This document shows positions 35,407-44,909 of a DNA stretch of 64,000 nt, piece after piece (positions within the stretch are counted from its first letter, which is position 1; each line of letters opens with the position of its first letter). Below the pieces are notes generated by a model. That model was not told where the DNA came from, ran no database searches, and was given only the letters and a program-made list of their open reading frames with translations. Position numbers and translations under genes: made by a program. The stretch lies in contig NZ_JAAONY010000002.1 of NCBI RefSeq assembly GCF_011602085.1, positions 62,001 to 126,000 on the forward strand, given 5' to 3'. This DNA comes from Pseudoteredinibacter isoporae (GTDB taxonomy: Bacteria; Pseudomonadota; Gammaproteobacteria; Pseudomonadales; Cellvibrionaceae).

Positions 35407-36450
35407 TTAAAAACTGTAACTCAATGATACCGAGCCGTAAGATTGACCTTCCTGCTGCTGTTTAAACTCTTTGCTGCGGAAGACATGCGAATAGGATAGT
35501 TTCCAACGCTCGTAGATGACCGCCACACCCAACGCCGCATCTCCAACAACGTATTCCTTGTCCACGGAATGGCTCTCTCTGAAAGTATTTCCGTCCAGAA
35601 AAATATTGTTGGCCACCAGACGAACATCCGTAGCCATAAAACCATAGACATGCCAATCACGATCCAGAGGATTGCCCAGACCCGGCGCACTGTTATCACC
35701 ACCCGGGCGCAACGTTGAAACACCAAAATCGTTTGGCAATCGGTAGCCAATCCGGAATTCACCACCCGCATTAAAATAGGAACTCACATTACCAATACTG
35801 CCACCCCAGTGATTGATAAAGTCCATATCAATCACTCCCCAAAGGGCTTCATCGGTAATTTGAAAACGTCGTTTACGCTCAAACACCAGCTGTAAACCGA
35901 GTTCATTTTCGAGCTGGTTATCCCAGCCTTGGAACAAGGCAATGTTACGTTCAGCGTGAATAAAATCCTGCGCTTCCTTCGCTTTGGCCCAAGGGCCGAC
36001 AACACCAATGTTCAGTTCCACTGAATGCAGACGGTCATCCACTCGGGCCTGATAGCCGATCCCGCCATACAGCCAGCCGGCGTAGGGACGATCGTTTGGA
36101 TCAACCGTTTCACGCTCCCGATCAGTCGGCGTAAACATCAACTGCCCCGTGCTAAGAATCATATTGCGCTGCACCTGCTGGCTGCCTTTTTTCGGCGGGC
36201 TCGGGTGAATGGCTTTCAGCAGTTTGTTCAGCCTGTTTACCCAGGGGTAAGCATCTTCTCTTTTGGTGAGAAAGCTATCGACATCAGGTGAAATAAACGA
36301 AAGGCGAACGCCATTGGTATAGTTGAGGTCTGTGCCGGTAAACAAATCGTTCTCAAAATAGAGATTTGCCGTCCAACGATCTTCGGCCTGCACCTGAGCT
36401 GAGCCGAATGTTACGGTCGCCAGCGTCAGCGCCCCCAATACCTTTTTCAT
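35407..36450 (-). CDS. lpxR: LpxR-like lipid A deacylase (DUF2219 outer-membrane barrel)
   Basis: This 347-residue outer-membrane protein has a signal peptide ending in VQA. The family hallmark FENDLFTGTDLNYTNGVRLS includes the Asn, Asp and Thr of the LpxR active site. A later YAGWLYGGIGYQ segment and a C-terminal aromatic residue (LSYSF) fit a beta barrel. LpxR removes the 3'-acyloxyacyl chain from lipid A, changing surface recognition. AAGGA lies just upstream of the start. It follows a LysR regulator gene by 24 bases and may be cotranscribed with it. Confidence 0.85.
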   Translation of the reverse strand: MKKVLGALTLATVTFGSAQVQAEDRWTANLYFENDLFTGTDLNYTNGVRLSFISPDVDSFLTKREDAYPWVNRLNKLLKAIHPSPPKKGSQQVQRNMILSTGQLMFTPTDRERETVDPNDRPYAGWLYGGIGYQARVDDRLHSVELNIGVVGPWAKAKEAQDFIHAERNIALFQGWDNQLENELGLQLVFERKRRFQITDEALWGVIDMDFINHWGGSIGNVSSYFNAGGEFRIGYRLPNDFGVSTLRPGGDNSAPGLGNPLDRDWHVYGFMATDVRLVANNIFLDGNTFRESHSVDKEYVVGDAALGVAVIYERWKLSYSHVFRSKEFKQQQEGQSYGSVSLSYSF

Positions 36451-36474
36451 TGCGTTCCTTAAAATTGTTAATGC

Positions 36475-37413
36475 TCAGTCGACGGTTTTCGCCACTTCCG
36501 CAATCAGGCGACGCAACCATTGATGAGCCGGGTTGTTCTGCAGCAAGGGGCTCCAGGCCATCTTTAATTCCAGTGGCGGAATTTCAAAAGGCGGCTCTTT
36601 GATGACCACTCGACTGTTTTTACTCTGTAAGCGCGCCGCCCTGCTCGGAATCGTTACCACCAAATCTTTTTGTTCGGCCAACAACATGGCAGCCTGATAA
36701 TGGCGGGTAAATACGGTGATTTCCCGTTTGTGCCCCGCTTTGGCCAGAGCCTCGTCAACCCAACCCAACCGTTGTACATCGCTCGGGTTTACACCGACCC
36801 CGACACCCATGCCGGTTTTGCTCACCCAAACGTGCTTGGACTGCAAATATTTCTCCAGATCAAAATCGTGCCTGGCTGGGTTTTTCTTACTCATCAGGCA
36901 TGAAAAACTGTCGCGCCATACGGTCAACTGGTGGAACGACTGTGGCATGGAGTCAAAACGGTTGATCACCATATCCACTTTACCCTGCTCCACATCCAGA
37001 AAACTCACATCACTGGGTGTCATAATGTCCAGGGTCACGCCTGGCGCATCATTGCGCAGACGCTTCAGCAACTTGGGAAACAGGGTCGACTCCGCGTAGT
37101 CGCTGGCCATGATACGAAACACTCGCTCACTGCCATTCGCGTCGAAGTCTTCACGGGGTTGTACGGCTTTTTCAATATCCGCCAATACCGCCCTGACCTG
37201 GGGTTCCAACTCTGTTGCACGTTCTGTGGGGGTCATGCCCTCGCTGGTGCGAACCAGCAGTGGATCATTGAACAGCTCGCGTAAACGCTTCAGGCCATTG
37301 CTCATGGCCGGCTGACTGATGCCTAACTGACTGGCAGCTTTGGTGACATTGCGCTCCCGCAGAAGCACATCCAAATAGACAAGGAGATTGAGATCAATTC
37401 GAGAGATATTCAT
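36475..37413 (-). CDS. LysR-family transcriptional regulator
   Basis: The product is 312 residues from the ATG at 37413; a GTG three codons upstream is an alternative. An N-terminal winged helix-turn-helix (LLRERNVTKAASQLGISQPA then MSNGLKRLRELFNDPLLVRT) is followed by the two-lobed effector-binding domain typical of the NodD/LeuO-like branch. It lies 24 bases upstream of the lpxR-like gene on the same strand, so it may regulate or accompany lipid A modification. The effector cannot be read from the sequence. Confidence 0.92.
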   Translation of the reverse strand: MNISRIDLNLLVYLDVLLRERNVTKAASQLGISQPAMSNGLKRLRELFNDPLLVRTSEGMTPTERATELEPQVRAVLADIEKAVQPREDFDANGSERVFRIMASDYAESTLFPKLLKRLRNDAPGVTLDIMTPSDVSFLDVEQGKVDMVINRFDSMPQSFHQLTVWRDSFSCLMSKKNPARHDFDLEKYLQSKHVWVSKTGMGVGVGVNPSDVQRLGWVDEALAKAGHKREITVFTRHYQAAMLLAEQKDLVVTIPSRAARLQSKNSRVVIKEPPFEIPPLELKMAWSPLLQNNPAHQWLRRLIAEVAKTVD

Positions 37414-37507
37414 AAGCGACACTTTATTTCAGCGGCCGCCATTATTCACCAAAGATATGACAAAGTCCATCCACATTAGGTATATAGATACCACAGGAAA
37501 GCCCAAC

Positions 37508-38596
37508 TCACGCTGAACGACAGCTCAACTCAGCCTCGGGAAACGAACCAACGACACGGTTCCGCCCTTCTGTTTTAGCCTGGTAAAGGCGCTGGTCCGC
37601 ACAGCGGTAAAGACCGTCGAGGTCATTGGCATCAAGCAGAAATTCAGCAACACCGATACTCACAGTGACCGACAAATGCTCTTCACCCTCGGTGAATTCA
37701 GTATTTTCAATGGCCTCTCTAAGGGATTCAGCCACTCCGCTGGCGGCAGATAAGCCGGCTCCCGATAGGATAAGACAGAACTCTTCCCCGCCGACTCGAA
37801 AACCGTAGTCGGTCTGGCGACTGTGTTCGCGGATCAAATCCGCTACCGCGATTAGAATTCGATCACCCACATCATGACCATAACGATCGTTAACCTGCTT
37901 AAAATGATCAACATCGATCAGCAAAAGACTCAGTGCAATTTCATTACGCTGTGCCACGCGAACTTCCCGCTCAAAAATCTCCGCGAGCCTCAGGCGGTTG
38001 TACAAGGACGTTAGCGAGTCCTCTGCTGCCATTTTCATCAATTGTGCCTGGGAGCGTTCACGATTCACTTCGTAAATGTGAGAAAACACCCAGATCAAGG
38101 CACAACACAGCACCACATTTAAAGTACTGCTCAAGGTCAACACGACCATCTCCAGTTCAAATCGCAAAAGGAAGACCACAATCGTGCAAGCCACATACGC
38201 GGCAGTAAACCTCAAACCAAGATAACTGCCCAAGGTCAGGTAGGAAATCAATGGCAACAGAAAAATCCAGACGAAAACCGTCGGGCTTGTGTTCGGCATG
38301 AATAATATGAACATCATGATGCTGTAGAAACACAAGATAAAACCGACGCACCAGGCCTTGAGTTTTTTAGTGTGGGCCAGCTGATAATAGGTAAAGCCCG
38401 CCGCCATCGCAGCGACAAGTTCGATGCCTGCAATCAGGTACAAGCCCCGAATGGAATTAACAACCGTAAAAATGACACCGCCCCAGGCGGTAAACAGACT
38501 TAAGGCGCGAATCACCGAGCGTCGATGGGGAGACTCATCATAGAAGGCCACGAACAGACTCCCGACCCACAAATACGAATGATAACGATGAAGCAA
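37508..38596 (-). CDS. Membrane-bound diguanylate cyclase (GGDEF domain)
   Basis: The N-terminal 190 residues hold about six hydrophobic membrane segments. The C-terminal GGDEF domain has an intact active-site motif GGEEF (in FRVGGEEFCLIL) preceded by LLIDVDHFKQVNDRYGHDVG. It should therefore make cyclic di-GMP, probably in response to a signal at the membrane. An RxxD inhibitory site is not obvious five residues before the motif. The frame opens with a TTG at 38596 and no clear ribosome site, so the exact start is uncertain. It stands alone between other transcription units. Confidence 0.9.
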   Translation of the reverse strand: MLHRYHSYLWVGSLFVAFYDESPHRRSVIRALSLFTAWGGVIFTVVNSIRGLYLIAGIELVAAMAAGFTYYQLAHTKKLKAWCVGFILCFYSIMMFILFMPNTSPTVFVWIFLLPLISYLTLGSYLGLRFTAAYVACTIVVFLLRFELEMVVLTLSSTLNVVLCCALIWVFSHIYEVNRERSQAQLMKMAAEDSLTSLYNRLRLAEIFEREVRVAQRNEIALSLLLIDVDHFKQVNDRYGHDVGDRILIAVADLIREHSRQTDYGFRVGGEEFCLILSGAGLSAASGVAESLREAIENTEFTEGEEHLSVTVSIGVAEFLLDANDLDGLYRCADQRLYQAKTEGRNRVVGSFPEAELSCRSA

Positions 38597-38799
38597 AGAC
38601 CCAGAAAGAGAGGGACAATAAATTATTATAATATGGCATTTTTACCCAAAGCATTCCTTGCAAGGCTTATTCCATAGTGCGTGCAGAGTTCTTGTTCAAT
38701 GCACGAGGGCCAGTATACGCCATTATCAGGAAAATGCTTTGAATGAGCTGCCAAACGGTAGTCAGCTCATTATAAAATTGTATTTTGAGTTAAGAGAAA

Positions 38800-39363
38800 T
38801 TACTCGGAGAGCACAGTGACGTAGTCAAAGGCTATATCTCGATCCAGGTAGGCCATTCCCAATTTATTCAGATATTCCAAGCGATCAGCCTTTCGCAGAT
38901 CAATCTCTGGTGCCAGCAAATCGCGCTCTTGGTACAAGCCTGCAACGAATGCCATATAGGCTTCACCTTCAGGAATCAAAAGCAAACTTGCAGCACCCAC
39001 ATCCGGTTTAACCTGGGCTTTAAGCTCGTCCGGCAGACTCAATGCCAGCACTACGGCTTCTTCATTGCCCTCTACGCGTACACTGCGATCTCTTACTGTC
39101 TGCTTTGCCCAATAATAGGCCAGTTCTTTACTCTGGGTAAGAAACACCGGCTCGATGGACTCTGTATAGCTGTTTCCAATGGTTGCCATGGTTTGTTTGG
39201 CTGCCTGCTTCATCGCTTTATCACCCGAACGATTCAGTCCGTAGGCCTGAATAGAACCAAGTAAGGCTGAAGAGGTTCCGTGATACCAAACGTCCCCGCA
39301 GGCAAAGCCCGCTTCCGTCAGGGTCTCTTTGGCATCTTTTAAATAGGCTGGAGTATCATTCAT
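38800..39363 (-). CDS. Small protein with possible ADP-ribosyltransferase-like motifs
   Basis: The product is 187 residues from the ATG at 39363; a GTG four codons upstream is possible. I do not recognise the family with confidence. The N-terminal YHGTSSALLGSIQAYGL and, about 40 residues later, VFLTQSKELAYYWA recall the H and Y/S-T motifs of ADP-ribosyltransferase folds (as in Tpt1 or PARP-like proteins). A possible Glu motif is PEGEAYMAF. There is no signal peptide or membrane segment. It stands alone between aceA and a diguanylate cyclase gene, both on the same strand, with no antitoxin-like partner next to it. The enzymatic role is only a suggestion. Confidence 0.6.
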   Translation of the reverse strand: MNDTPAYLKDAKETLTEAGFACGDVWYHGTSSALLGSIQAYGLNRSGDKAMKQAAKQTMATIGNSYTESIEPVFLTQSKELAYYWAKQTVRDRSVRVEGNEEAVVLALSLPDELKAQVKPDVGAASLLLIPEGEAYMAFVAGLYQERDLLAPEIDLRKADRLEYLNKLGMAYLDRDIAFDYVTVLSE

Positions 39364-39467
39364 GATCACAGTCACTCAATCATTTATCGTTTAAACAGTT
39401 AGGAATTCTACCCTAGTTTCGCCAGCAACAAGACGCTTTCTTTTATCAAGGCTCTTTCTACAGCTAT

Positions 39468-39503
39468 AAAAAAAGCGGCGCCTGTTTAAAGGGGCCGCTT
39501 TTT
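39468..39503 (-). terminator. Rho-independent terminator of aceA
   Basis: AAAAAGCGGC at 39470-39479 pairs with GCCGCTTTTT at 39494-39503. Read on the minus strand the stem ends in GCCGC and a run of T, about 50 bases past the aceA stop. The symmetry means it could also stop plus-strand transcription. Confidence 0.85.
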
Positions 39504-39553
39504 ATCAAGCTCTGGCCCGCCCCCACTGAAGGAGCGATGCCAGACCCGTTCAA

Positions 39554-41149
39554 TTAGCCGAACTGGTTAGAGGTGTTTTTAGCACCACCAGCTTTCAGAG
39601 CGTTCTCACCAGCGTAGTACTCTTTGTGATCGTCGCCCAGATCGGAACCAGCCATGTTCTGGTGCTTAACACAAGCGATACCCTGACGGATCTCTTTACG
39701 CTGTACGCCAGCAACATAACCCAGCATACCTTGCTCACCGAAGTACTCTTTCGCCAGATTATCAACAGACAGCGCAGTGGTGTGGTAAGTCGGCAGAGTG
39801 ATCAGATGATGGAATACGTTCGCTTCGCGAGACGTGTCCGCCTGGAAGGTCTTAACACGCGCATCGGCCGCTGCAGACAACTCGGAATCGTCGTACTCAG
39901 CAGACATCAGGTTATCACGATCATATGCGGATACATCTTTACCTTCAGCAGCCCAAGCATCGTAGGTTTGCTGACGGAAGTTCAGAGTCCAGTTGAATGA
40001 TGGAGAGTTGTTGTAAACCAGTTTCGCATCAGGGTGAACCTTGCGAACTTCGTCCATCATACCTTTAATTTCGTGAACGGTTGGAACCGCAGTTTCGATC
40101 CACAACAGGTCAGCACCCGCATTGATTGCTTCGATACAGTCAAATACGCAACGCTCATGACCAGTGCCCTGACGGAACTGATACAGACCTGAAGGAAGAC
40201 GCTTAGGACGGACCAATTTGCCATCACGGTTGATAACAACATCGCCTTCAGCCATCTCAGAAACATCGACTTCTTCAACATCCAGGTAAGAGTTGTATAC
40301 ATCACCCTGATCACCAGGCTCTTTAACCACAGCGATTTCTTTGGTCAGGCCAGCACCTTCAGAGTCAGTACGGGCAACGATCAGGCCGTCATCTACACCC
40401 AGCTCCATGAAGGCGTAACGCAGAGCACGCAGCTTCGCATGGAAGTCGGCGTGAGGTACGGTTACTTTGCCGTCCTGGTGACCACATTGCTTTTCATCAG
40501 CAACCTGGTTTTCAATCTGCAAGCAGCATGCGCCCGCTTCAATCATTTGTTTGGCCATCAAGTATGTGGCTTCAGCATTACCGAAACCGGCATCGATGTC
40601 TGCAACAATTGGCACAACGTGAGTTTCGTGATTATCAATTTGATTCTGGATCTCAGCCGCTTTAGCGGTATCGCCAGCTTCGCGAGCCTTATCCAGCTCA
40701 CGGAACAGGCCACCCAGTTCACGTGCATCAGCCTGACGCAAGAAGGTGTACAACTCTTCTACCAGACTCGCAACTGCAGTTTTCTCGTGCATAGATTGGT
40801 CAGGCAGAGGACCGAAGTCAGAACGTAAAGCAGCAACCATCCAACCCGACAGGTACAAGTAGCGACGCTCGGTAGTTCCGAAGTGCTTCTTGATGGAGAT
40901 CAGCTTCTGCTGACCCACAAAACCATGCCAGCAACCCAAAGACTGGGTGTACTTGGTTTTGTCTTTATCAAACTCAGCCATGTCGCGACGCATGATACCA
41001 GCGGTATATTTAGCGATGTCCAAGCCAGTTTTAAATTTGTTCTGTGCGCGCATGCGAGCAACAGATTCTGGGTTGATAGCACTCCAGGAGTCGCCCATTT
41101 TGTCGATGGTGGCGGCGGCGGCCTGGGTATCATTTTCGTAAGCGGACAT
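39554..41149 (-). CDS. aceA: Isocitrate lyase, long Pseudomonas type
   Basis: This enzyme cleaves isocitrate to glyoxylate and succinate, the first step of the glyoxylate shunt needed for growth on acetate and fatty acids. At 531 residues it belongs to the longer isocitrate lyase subgroup found in Pseudomonas. The catalytic loop is present as EKQCGHQDGK, where Gln replaces the second Lys of the more common KKCGH, as in that subgroup. The metal/substrate segments VPIVADIDAGFGN and LWIETAVPT are intact. GAGGAA stands upstream of the start, and a strong terminator follows. Malate synthase is not in the window. Confidence 0.97.
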   Translation of the reverse strand: MSAYENDTQAAAATIDKMGDSWSAINPESVARMRAQNKFKTGLDIAKYTAGIMRRDMAEFDKDKTKYTQSLGCWHGFVGQQKLISIKKHFGTTERRYLYLSGWMVAALRSDFGPLPDQSMHEKTAVASLVEELYTFLRQADARELGGLFRELDKAREAGDTAKAAEIQNQIDNHETHVVPIVADIDAGFGNAEATYLMAKQMIEAGACCLQIENQVADEKQCGHQDGKVTVPHADFHAKLRALRYAFMELGVDDGLIVARTDSEGAGLTKEIAVVKEPGDQGDVYNSYLDVEEVDVSEMAEGDVVINRDGKLVRPKRLPSGLYQFRQGTGHERCVFDCIEAINAGADLLWIETAVPTVHEIKGMMDEVRKVHPDAKLVYNNSPSFNWTLNFRQQTYDAWAAEGKDVSAYDRDNLMSAEYDDSELSAAADARVKTFQADTSREANVFHHLITLPTYHTTALSVDNLAKEYFGEQGMLGYVAGVQRKEIRQGIACVKHQNMAGSDLGDDHKEYYAGENALKAGGAKNTSNQFG

Positions 41150-41289
41150 GATCGTTCCTCAATATCAGAGTTGGGATTGCTATAGTGCCCAAGCGGGCTG
41201 ACAAGGGGCCGGCTGTATCGCTGGAATTACCCTCATCTCGACTATGAGCTTAGTCTATTGCGAGGACTTACATAATTGAAATCGATACT

Positions 41290-41312
41290 ACCAATATTTG
41301 GTATTCACCAAA
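41290..41312. promoter_or_regulatory. Triple ACCAA/TTGGT half-site cluster, possible aceA operator
   Basis: ACCAA (41290-41294), TTGGT (41298-41302) and ACCAA (41308-41312 region) lie in alternating orientation. TTTGGT-ATTC-ACCAAA is a perfect inverted repeat. The cluster is about 140 bases upstream of aceA and 100 bases upstream of the sigma factor gene, so it could regulate either. No regulator family is assigned. Confidence 0.4.
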
Positions 41313-41411
41313 TGTATGGAGAACTTTTGCGACCTATGCCAACCGGTTATAGGGCTACCCCGTCTATTAAAGACAAATCAGCGAATCAGTGAGCCAATCA
41401 GGATTTAAGCT

Positions 41412-41978
41412 TTGAACAATAGTGTAGCGCCTCAATTAACCAGCAGTCCTGCCCAGATCGAGCTCTGGGTACTTGAGGCCCAAGCTGGAGACCAGCAAGC
41501 CATCGCCAGGCTTTATCAGCACTTCGCAAAGGCTCTGGAACGCTATGCCCTGCTGCAATGCAGCAATAAAGAACTCGCATTTGATGCCTGCCAGGACAGC
41601 TGGGAAAGCTGTTGCCGCAAACTCAAGCAGTTACAAGACCCCGCAGCTTTTCGCGCCTGGATTTTCCGAGCCGTGCGGAATCGCATTACCGACCTGGCAC
41701 GCAAAGGGCTGGCCGAAGACCAGCGTAAGTCTCACCTGGAACTTGAGCAGGAACAGCACATTGCCGAAGACCGCAATCACCCACTTGAAGAGGGGCTGAA
41801 CCTTTGGAAAGCGGTGAATGCCTTGCCCTTGCAGGAGCGACAATGTGTCTACCTGTTTTATCAGGAGGAATTCAGCGTGAAGGAAATTGCCCTGACACTG
41901 GGCATTGCCGACGGCACTGTTAAATCTCAACTAAGCCGTGGACGAGAACATTTGCGCAGTGCCTTGAGCACACTGTAA
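41412..41978 (+). CDS. ECF-type sigma factor
   Basis: This 188-residue sigma-70 family protein contains only regions 2 and 4. Region 2 covers AIARLYQHFAKALERYAL through FRAWIFRAVRNRITDLAR; region 4 has a helix-turn-helix in VKEIALTLGIADGTVKSQL. The start appears to be TTG at 41412, with AGGA eight bases upstream. The DUF6768 membrane protein gene begins 30 bases downstream, a pairing that suggests a cognate partner. The controlled genes are not visible from this window. Confidence 0.9.
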   Translation: MNNSVAPQLTSSPAQIELWVLEAQAGDQQAIARLYQHFAKALERYALLQCSNKELAFDACQDSWESCCRKLKQLQDPAAFRAWIFRAVRNRITDLARKGLAEDQRKSHLELEQEQHIAEDRNHPLEEGLNLWKAVNALPLQERQCVYLFYQEEFSVKEIALTLGIADGTVKSQLSRGREHLRSALSTL

Positions 41979-42008
41979 AACCCGAATCATAGTCACGAGG
42001 ACCAACAC

Positions 42009-42413
42009 ATGGATATCGACAAAAAATTGCGTGAACAATTGAACAAAGAAAGTGAACAACTTGATGATTTGTTACGCGCCGATCGGGGGCTGTTTGGCCG
42101 CATTATCGACAGCTACCACAGCAGTATGAGCTTTTGGATTGTCTACAGTCTGTTTTTCGCCACACTGATCGGCGCAGTATTGTGTTTCTGCGCCTATCAA
42201 TTTTTTATGGCCGGCGACCTTAAAGATATGGTGTTCTGGGCAACCTTGAGCCTGGCCTGCATGATCGTAATGGCGCCGCTGAAACTGTGGCTATTGAATG
42301 AAAGCGGACGTCAGGCTGTGCTGCGGGAAATCAAGCGAATGGAAATTCGAAATGAGCAAAAACTCGCTGCCATTGAACAAATACTGACGAAAAGCAGCAG
42401 CGAGAAATGTTAA
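42009..42413 (+). CDS. DUF6768 family small membrane protein, partner of the ECF sigma factor
   Basis: This 134-residue protein has two adjacent membrane segments (FWIVYSLFFATLIGAVLCFC and MVFWATLSLACMIVMAP). It ends in a charged helix with the family's QAVLREIKRMEIRNEQKL pattern. An acidic N-terminal helix precedes the membrane part. GAGGA is upstream of the ATG. It follows the sigma factor gene on the same strand and is convergent with dnaQ. An anti-sigma or sensor role is inferred from the pairing; no zinc-binding anti-sigma motif is seen. Confidence 0.75.
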   Translation: MDIDKKLREQLNKESEQLDDLLRADRGLFGRIIDSYHSSMSFWIVYSLFFATLIGAVLCFCAYQFFMAGDLKDMVFWATLSLACMIVMAPLKLWLLNESGRQAVLREIKRMEIRNEQKLAAIEQILTKSSSEKC

Positions 42414-42424
42414 GCAGCGTCCGC

Positions 42425-43120
42425 CTAGCGGCGCCAGAGACAGTCTTCCCCAAGGCTGTCCAACTTTTGTTCATGCAATTGCAGCTCATCAGCATTGGCG
42501 CTTACCACGCGAAGAGCCGGACGAGAGGCATTCAGGCGACGAATTGCCGAGCTTTGACCCGCTGCATTTTCTTCCGTTTCAGCACCCAATGACAACATGG
42601 TTTGTCCACCTGTCATCATCAAATAAACGTCGGCAAGAATCTCGGAATCAAGTAATGCGCCATGAAGCACACGGCCAGAGTTGTCCACACCGTAACGCTT
42701 ACACAAAGCATCCAGAGAGTTGCGCTGTCCCGGGTGCTTATCGCGTGCCATCACCAGCGTATCAATAACCGAGCAATGATCATCGACGCGACCATGCCCC
42801 TGCCCTAACAAAGCAAACTCATGATCAATAAAGCCAACATCAAAGGGGGCGTTGTGAATGACAAGCTCGGCACCGCGAATAAATTCAAGAAAGCTGTCCG
42901 CAACATGTGAGAACACCGGCTTATCAGCCAGAAATTCATTGGTGATACCGTGAACTTCAATCGCTTCGTCTTCAACGATACGCTGGGGGTTGATGTACTC
43001 GTGATAGTGACGGCCGGTCAACTTCCGGTTCATCAGTTCAACACAACCGATCTCAATAATGCGGTGCCCTGATTTGGGGTCAATACCTGTGGTTTCAGTA
43101 TCTAAAACGATTTGGCGCAC
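42425..43120 (-). CDS. dnaQ: DNA polymerase III epsilon subunit, proofreading exonuclease
   Basis: This is the 3'-5' exonuclease subunit of the replicative polymerase core. It starts at a GTG (43120) with GGAG upstream. The exonuclease motifs are in order: LDTETTGID (DxE), the HNAPFDVGFI motif II, and HGALLDSEILADVY with the catalytic His and Asp. The C-terminal tail that binds the alpha subunit is present. At 231 residues it is close to the family's 240. It lies downstream of rnhA on the same strand, unlike in E. coli, where the two genes diverge. Confidence 0.95.
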   Translation of the reverse strand: MRQIVLDTETTGIDPKSGHRIIEIGCVELMNRKLTGRHYHEYINPQRIVEDEAIEVHGITNEFLADKPVFSHVADSFLEFIRGAELVIHNAPFDVGFIDHEFALLGQGHGRVDDHCSVIDTLVMARDKHPGQRNSLDALCKRYGVDNSGRVLHGALLDSEILADVYLMMTGGQTMLSLGAETEENAAGQSSAIRRLNASRPALRVVSANADELQLHEQKLDSLGEDCLWRR

Positions 43121-43361
43121 GCGGGTAAGCTCCTGACGGCTTGATCTGTATCGAAATTAAGTCAAACGTTGAATGTTTATGCAAGGCCGCATTTTACTAC
43201 AGACTCAAAGCAAGTACACGCGCCCGCACAACGGCTTTTAAAGCCATCGGGCCTCCGTACTGACAAAGGCCCAGGTGGTGATAATTCATCACCAAGTTTA
43301 AACCTATAGCGACGGGCACACTCCCCGGTTACCAGGAAAACCCGGAGGGGATGAAAGGGAT

Positions 43362-43802
43362 TTACTTGGGAATACCCTGATTGGCCAATGCATCAGCAAT
43401 TTCATTCTCACGATGACCGCTGTGCCCTTTGACCCAGCGCCACTCCAAATTATGGCGTTTGGTTTCGTCATCCAATTGCTTCCAAAGATCCGCATTTTTA
43501 ACCGGTTGCTTGGCGGCGGTTTTCCAACCATTTTTCTTCCAGTTAAACATCCACTGGGTAATTCCCTGTCGTACATATTGGGAATCCGTAGTCAGTACAA
43601 CCTGGCAAGATTGCTTAAGCGCTTTAAGGGCTTCGATAGCTGCCATCAACTCCATGCGGTTGTTGGTGGTTTCTCGCTCCCCACCGCAAATGCTTTTTTC
43701 GGTGTCGCCGTAGCGCAGTAAAGCCCCCCAACCTCCAGGGCCAGGATTGCCTTTACAGGCGCCATCGGTAAAAATTTCTACTGTTTTTAATGCTTGATTC
43801 AA
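43362..43802 (-). CDS. rnhA: Ribonuclease HI
   Basis: RNase HI degrades the RNA strand of RNA-DNA hybrids. The 146-residue product has all the expected acidic residues: [27 protein letters not shown] and the late [12 protein letters not shown]. It lies 56 bases downstream of the methyltransferase gene. About 240 bases without a gene separate it from dnaQ, and these hold several short inverted repeats but no clear terminator. Confidence 0.96.
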   Translation of the reverse strand: MNQALKTVEIFTDGACKGNPGPGGWGALLRYGDTEKSICGGERETTNNRMELMAAIEALKALKQSCQVVLTTDSQYVRQGITQWMFNWKKNGWKTAAKQPVKNADLWKQLDDETKRHNLEWRWVKGHSGHRENEIADALANQGIPK

Positions 43803-43858
43803 GGATACAACTCTTAAGAATTTAAAATTATCAAAGTATGCACCAACAGTATCGCGAG

Positions 43859-44746
43859 CTATTTATGTGCCGGCGATGTTGGTTTTGGGTTCGTGACGAC
43901 CAATTTCGGACCACTTCTTTTGGCCTGGCGACCAATAGCGCTACTCGCAAATTGCTCAGCACTCTTCGGCTTTTGCCAGCGAGGTTTAATCGCGTTCATC
44001 GCAAAAACATCATTACGAGCAAGCAGTGTGTAAGAAGCCCCCCAGTTCAATGCGCCCAACTTCTTGCCCGCGCTCTCCATCCAACGACTGCGATTCAGAA
44101 GTGTTTTATTCGACAGTGGCAAGCGATAAAAATGAGGGATCAATTGTAAAGGCTCCAAACCTAATAACTGAAGCCAATCCCGACTTGCACGCGCTGTCAA
44201 AAAGCGACGGCGCCAGAGCTGACTCGATTGAGTGAAACGAGCAAGGTTGGAGATCAAGCCGTATACGCTCAATGGATTAAAACTGGTGATCACCAAATGA
44301 CCATGATCGATTAGGACTCGCTGAGCTTCACGCAATAACTCATGGGGATTTGAAGAAAATTCCAGACAATGATGCAGCAGCAAAACATCGACGGAATCGG
44401 TCGCCAGAGGCAGACGACTACCATCAAAAGGCAATGGCGAAAAACCATCGACTTTCATATCTTCTGAAACCACATTATCCAGAGCATCCAACTGGATCAT
44501 TTGAATTTTGTGGTTAATTCGACTCTCACCGGTGAAATCATTTTGGCGAAGATGGCTGAAAGAACAAAGATGATAACCAAAACGATAACGCAAAAGCTCA
44601 TCAATGCTCGCCCTTTCCTCCTCAATAATCGCCTGCCCCAATGGAGTGCCTGCCCAGGTAGCCATATCTTCCGCAAGGGCATTTGGCGAAAGCGGCACAT
44701 TGGCACGCTGATGTAACCATTGACGACATTGTTGTACAAGACTCAC
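43859..44746 (-). CDS. SAM-dependent methyltransferase, YafS-like
   Basis: This 295-residue protein starts at a GTG (44746) with AAGGG seven bases upstream. A class I methyltransferase core is seen: [19 protein letters not shown] and [19 protein letters not shown]. The usual glycine-rich SAM motif I is degenerate here (MIQLDALDN). In E. coli, yafS occupies the same position between gloB and rnhA, and this order is kept here, with gloB divergent. The substrate is unknown. Confidence 0.82.
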   Translation of the reverse strand: MSLVQQCRQWLHQRANVPLSPNALAEDMATWAGTPLGQAIIEEERASIDELLRYRFGYHLCSFSHLRQNDFTGESRINHKIQMIQLDALDNVVSEDMKVDGFSPLPFDGSRLPLATDSVDVLLLHHCLEFSSNPHELLREAQRVLIDHGHLVITSFNPLSVYGLISNLARFTQSSQLWRRRFLTARASRDWLQLLGLEPLQLIPHFYRLPLSNKTLLNRSRWMESAGKKLGALNWGASYTLLARNDVFAMNAIKPRWQKPKSAEQFASSAIGRQAKRSGPKLVVTNPKPTSPAHK

Positions 44747-44909
44747 AATAAAGCCCTTTGCTTAAGTTGAGGGTCGGTAGCCAGACCCACGGAATTAACG
44801 GCGCCCCAAAGCGTCGAATTACTATAACAGAAAATAGCACAAACTTGATGGAGAGCCTGCGCATAAGGGTTCGCCGTCAAGGCCTGAGACCAGAGGAGTT
44901 CCCAGCACC

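Noticed and set aside
43121-43361. Gap between rnhA and dnaQ examined for a tRNA or small RNA
   Set aside because: It contains several short inverted repeats (for example GGTGAT/ATCACC) but no cloverleaf, no CCA end and no T-run terminator.
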